Assembly: GCA_030148665.1 (NCBI GenBank)
Contig: JASBSZ010000047.1
Location: forward strand, 124,001-188,000
DNA from: Alphaproteobacteria bacterium
Lineage (GTDB): Bacteria > Pseudomonadota > Alphaproteobacteria > Rhodobacterales > Rhodobacteraceae
DNA length: 64,000 nt
Reading direction: 5' to 3'
A model generated the notes under the pieces. It was not told the DNA's origin. It saw only the letters and a program-made list of their open reading frames with translations, and did not search any database. Shown here piece after piece: positions 62,792 to 64,000 of this stretch (position 1 is the first letter of the stretch; each line of letters starts with the position of its first letter). Made by a program: the position numbers and the translations under genes.

Positions 62792-62805
62792 GGCGAGGAT
62801 TATGC
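62792..62805 (+). promoter_or_regulatory. Candidate sigma-54 promoter of the alcohol dehydrogenase gene
   Basis: GG (62792-62793), 10 nt, GC (62804-62805), i.e. the -24/-12 invariants, in cGGCGAGGATTATGCt. The flanks match the consensus only partly. The ATG is 39 bp downstream. Confidence 0.4.
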
Positions 62806-62843
62806 TTGGTGTGGTAATCTTTGAAGCCTGTTGGGAGCGTCTG

Positions 62844-63896
62844 ATGAAAGCCCAGGTATTGGAACAATATGACGAAGAACTGTCGGCACCTTCATGGGTG
62901 ACGATGAAAGATGTACCCGATCCAAAGATCGAGAAATCCACCGACGTGATCGTGCGCATCGGCGGGGCCGGGGTCTGCCGCACCGATCTGCACATCATTG
63001 AGGGCGTCTGGCGCCCGCACATGGATCCGACGGGTGATGCCCTTCTGCCGCTGATTATGGGCCACGAAAACGCTGGCTGGATCGAGGAGATCGGCCCCGA
63101 AGTGGAGCACCTCAACGTGGGCGATCCGGTGATCGTCCATCCCAAGATCTCGGACGGCACCTGCCTGGCCTGCCGGCGCGGCGAGGACATGCACTGCGAT
63201 GGCCCCTTCCCGGGCCTCGATAGCGATGGCGGCTATGCGGAGTTTCTCAAGACCTCGATGCGCAACATCGTGACCTTGCCGAAAACCCTCGCCCCCAAGG
63301 ACGTGGCGCCCTATTCCGATGCGGGGCTGACCGCCTACAGGGCGGCCAAGAAGGCCTCGCGCCACCTGCTGCCGGGCGAGAAATGCGTGGTGATCGGTGC
63401 CGGCGGCCTTGGCCATATCGGCATTCAGGTGCTGCGCGCCATGTGCGCGGCCGACATCATCGTGGTGGATGTTTCCGACAGCTCTCTCGAACTCGCCAAG
63501 GATTGCGGCGCGCACCATCTGGTCAAGGCCGATGGCGGCGAGGTCGAGGCGGTGATGGAGCTGACCGGCGGCAACGGTGCCGAGGCGGTGCTGGACTTCG
63601 TGGGTGAAAAGGGCACGACCCACAAGGGGATCGCCATGACCCGTCCGATGGGGAATTACTACATCATTGGCTATGGCGAGGATATTCAGGTTCCCGCCGT
63701 CGATCTCATCATCACCGAGCGCAACATCATCGGCAACCTTGTCGGCACCTGGGCCGAACTGACCGAACTGATGGAGCTGGCAAACCGGGGTTTGGTCAAC
63801 CTGGCGATCAAGGAATATGCCCTGAGCGATGCCAATCAGGCGCTCAGGGATCTGCGTGACGGCAAGATCAGGGGGCGTGCCGTGCTCATACCCTGA
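62844..63896 (+). CDS. Zinc-dependent alcohol dehydrogenase (medium-chain)
   Basis: 350 residues of the MDR family. GHENAGWIEEIG (catalytic-zinc His/Glu), CRTDLH at the N-terminus with the first zinc Cys, a structural-zinc-type loop CLACRRGEDMHC with fewer Cys than usual, and VVIGAGGLGHIGIQVL for NAD(P). It oxidises alcohols to aldehydes or the reverse; the substrate is unknown. ATG 62844 with GGGAG upstream. Followed 29 bp later by an exported-protein gene in the same direction, likely one operon. Confidence 0.9.
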   Translation: MKAQVLEQYDEELSAPSWVTMKDVPDPKIEKSTDVIVRIGGAGVCRTDLHIIEGVWRPHMDPTGDALLPLIMGHENAGWIEEIGPEVEHLNVGDPVIVHPKISDGTCLACRRGEDMHCDGPFPGLDSDGGYAEFLKTSMRNIVTLPKTLAPKDVAPYSDAGLTAYRAAKKASRHLLPGEKCVVIGAGGLGHIGIQVLRAMCAADIIVVDVSDSSLELAKDCGAHHLVKADGGEVEAVMELTGGNGAEAVLDFVGEKGTTHKGIAMTRPMGNYYIIGYGEDIQVPAVDLIITERNIIGNLVGTWAELTELMELANRGLVNLAIKEYALSDANQALRDLRDGKIRGRAVLIP

Positions 63897-63925
63897 GAGA
63901 AAAGAAACCAAACTGGGAGGAAAAG

Positions 63926-64000
63926 ATGAAACGGACTCAAATGGCGCTGCTTCTGTCCAGCAGCATCGCGTTGGCGAGCCAGGGAGCCCTGGCGCAGGGA
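63926..64000 (+). CDS. Exported protein, 5' end only (cut by window)
   Basis: ATG 63926 with GGGAGG upstream begins MKRTQMALLLSSSIALASQG-ALAQG, a typical Sec signal peptide with its cleavage site. Only 25 codons are inside the window. Lying just after an alcohol dehydrogenase under an AcoR-like regulator, it could be a periplasmic dehydrogenase or binding protein. Confidence 0.7.
   Translation, partial: MKRTQMALLLSSSIALASQGALAQG

Overview
The window is high-GC DNA from an alphaproteobacterium, almost certainly a Rhodobacteraceae member of the marine roseobacter type. The evidence is the gene set (aerobic box benzoate pathway, heterotetrameric sarcosine oxidase soxBDAG, a DMSP demethylase DmdA homologue, MmcB, a DUF6324 protein), a tRNA-His lacking G-1 and carrying A73 as in alphaproteobacteria, and five copies of a short intergenic repeat with the core cttcttcttt that I associate with this family.

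Layout. 0.1-10.7 kb: core and housekeeping genes (SDR, UvrD, pyruvate carboxylase, small membrane protein, tRNA-Gly, a FAH-family/cyclase pair, thymidine kinase). 10.7-12.4 kb: a secreted protein with an SH3 domain and three beta/gamma-crystallin-like repeats. 12.4-26.2 kb: a complete benzoate uptake and box-pathway locus, all on the minus strand: ABC transporter livKHMGF, DUF4863 cupin, benzoate-CoA ligase, alpha/beta hydrolase, boxC, boxB, boxA, hotdog thioesterase and the regulator boxR. Copies of a TGCA-N6-TGCA element, the operator type known for BzdR/BoxR, sit before livK, boxC and boxR, so the locus looks like three BoxR-controlled units. 26.3-33.2 kb: secreted protein, two acyl-CoA synthetases, ABC exporter, Sel1 protein. 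33.3-49.5 kb: core genes (tRNA-Gly, aroQ, mmcB, tRNA-His, soxBDAG, a TadE/TadG pair, glutamate dehydrogenase, serine hydrolase, pth, rplY, metG, cytochrome c).

49.6-62.6 kb is an accessory, plastic region. It starts at the 3' half of a tRNA-Cys with no 5' half and, after dmdA, holds a decayed hipBA, two small-ORF plus AbiEii-type nucleotidyltransferase modules, and an intact hipBA. Three diverged copies of a ~75-bp sequence that encodes what looks like the C-terminal end of a tyrosine recombinase lie between these modules. Next is a three-gene membrane operon (UPF0104-like flippase, MFS, GGCT-like), bracketed by repeat arrays of IS21-end type. It is followed by a decayed istB that ends at a 319-bp element with 28-bp terminal inverted repeats and a 68-codon ORF.

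60.3-64 kb: a small secreted Cys-rich protein, an AcoR-like regulator transcribed divergently from a zinc alcohol dehydrogenase (with a palindrome and a GG-N10-GC sigma-54-like promoter between them), and the start of an exported protein cut by the window end. The best candidates for something undescribed are the two compact nucleotidyltransferase modules among the recombinase relics and the small inverted-repeat element with its ORF.
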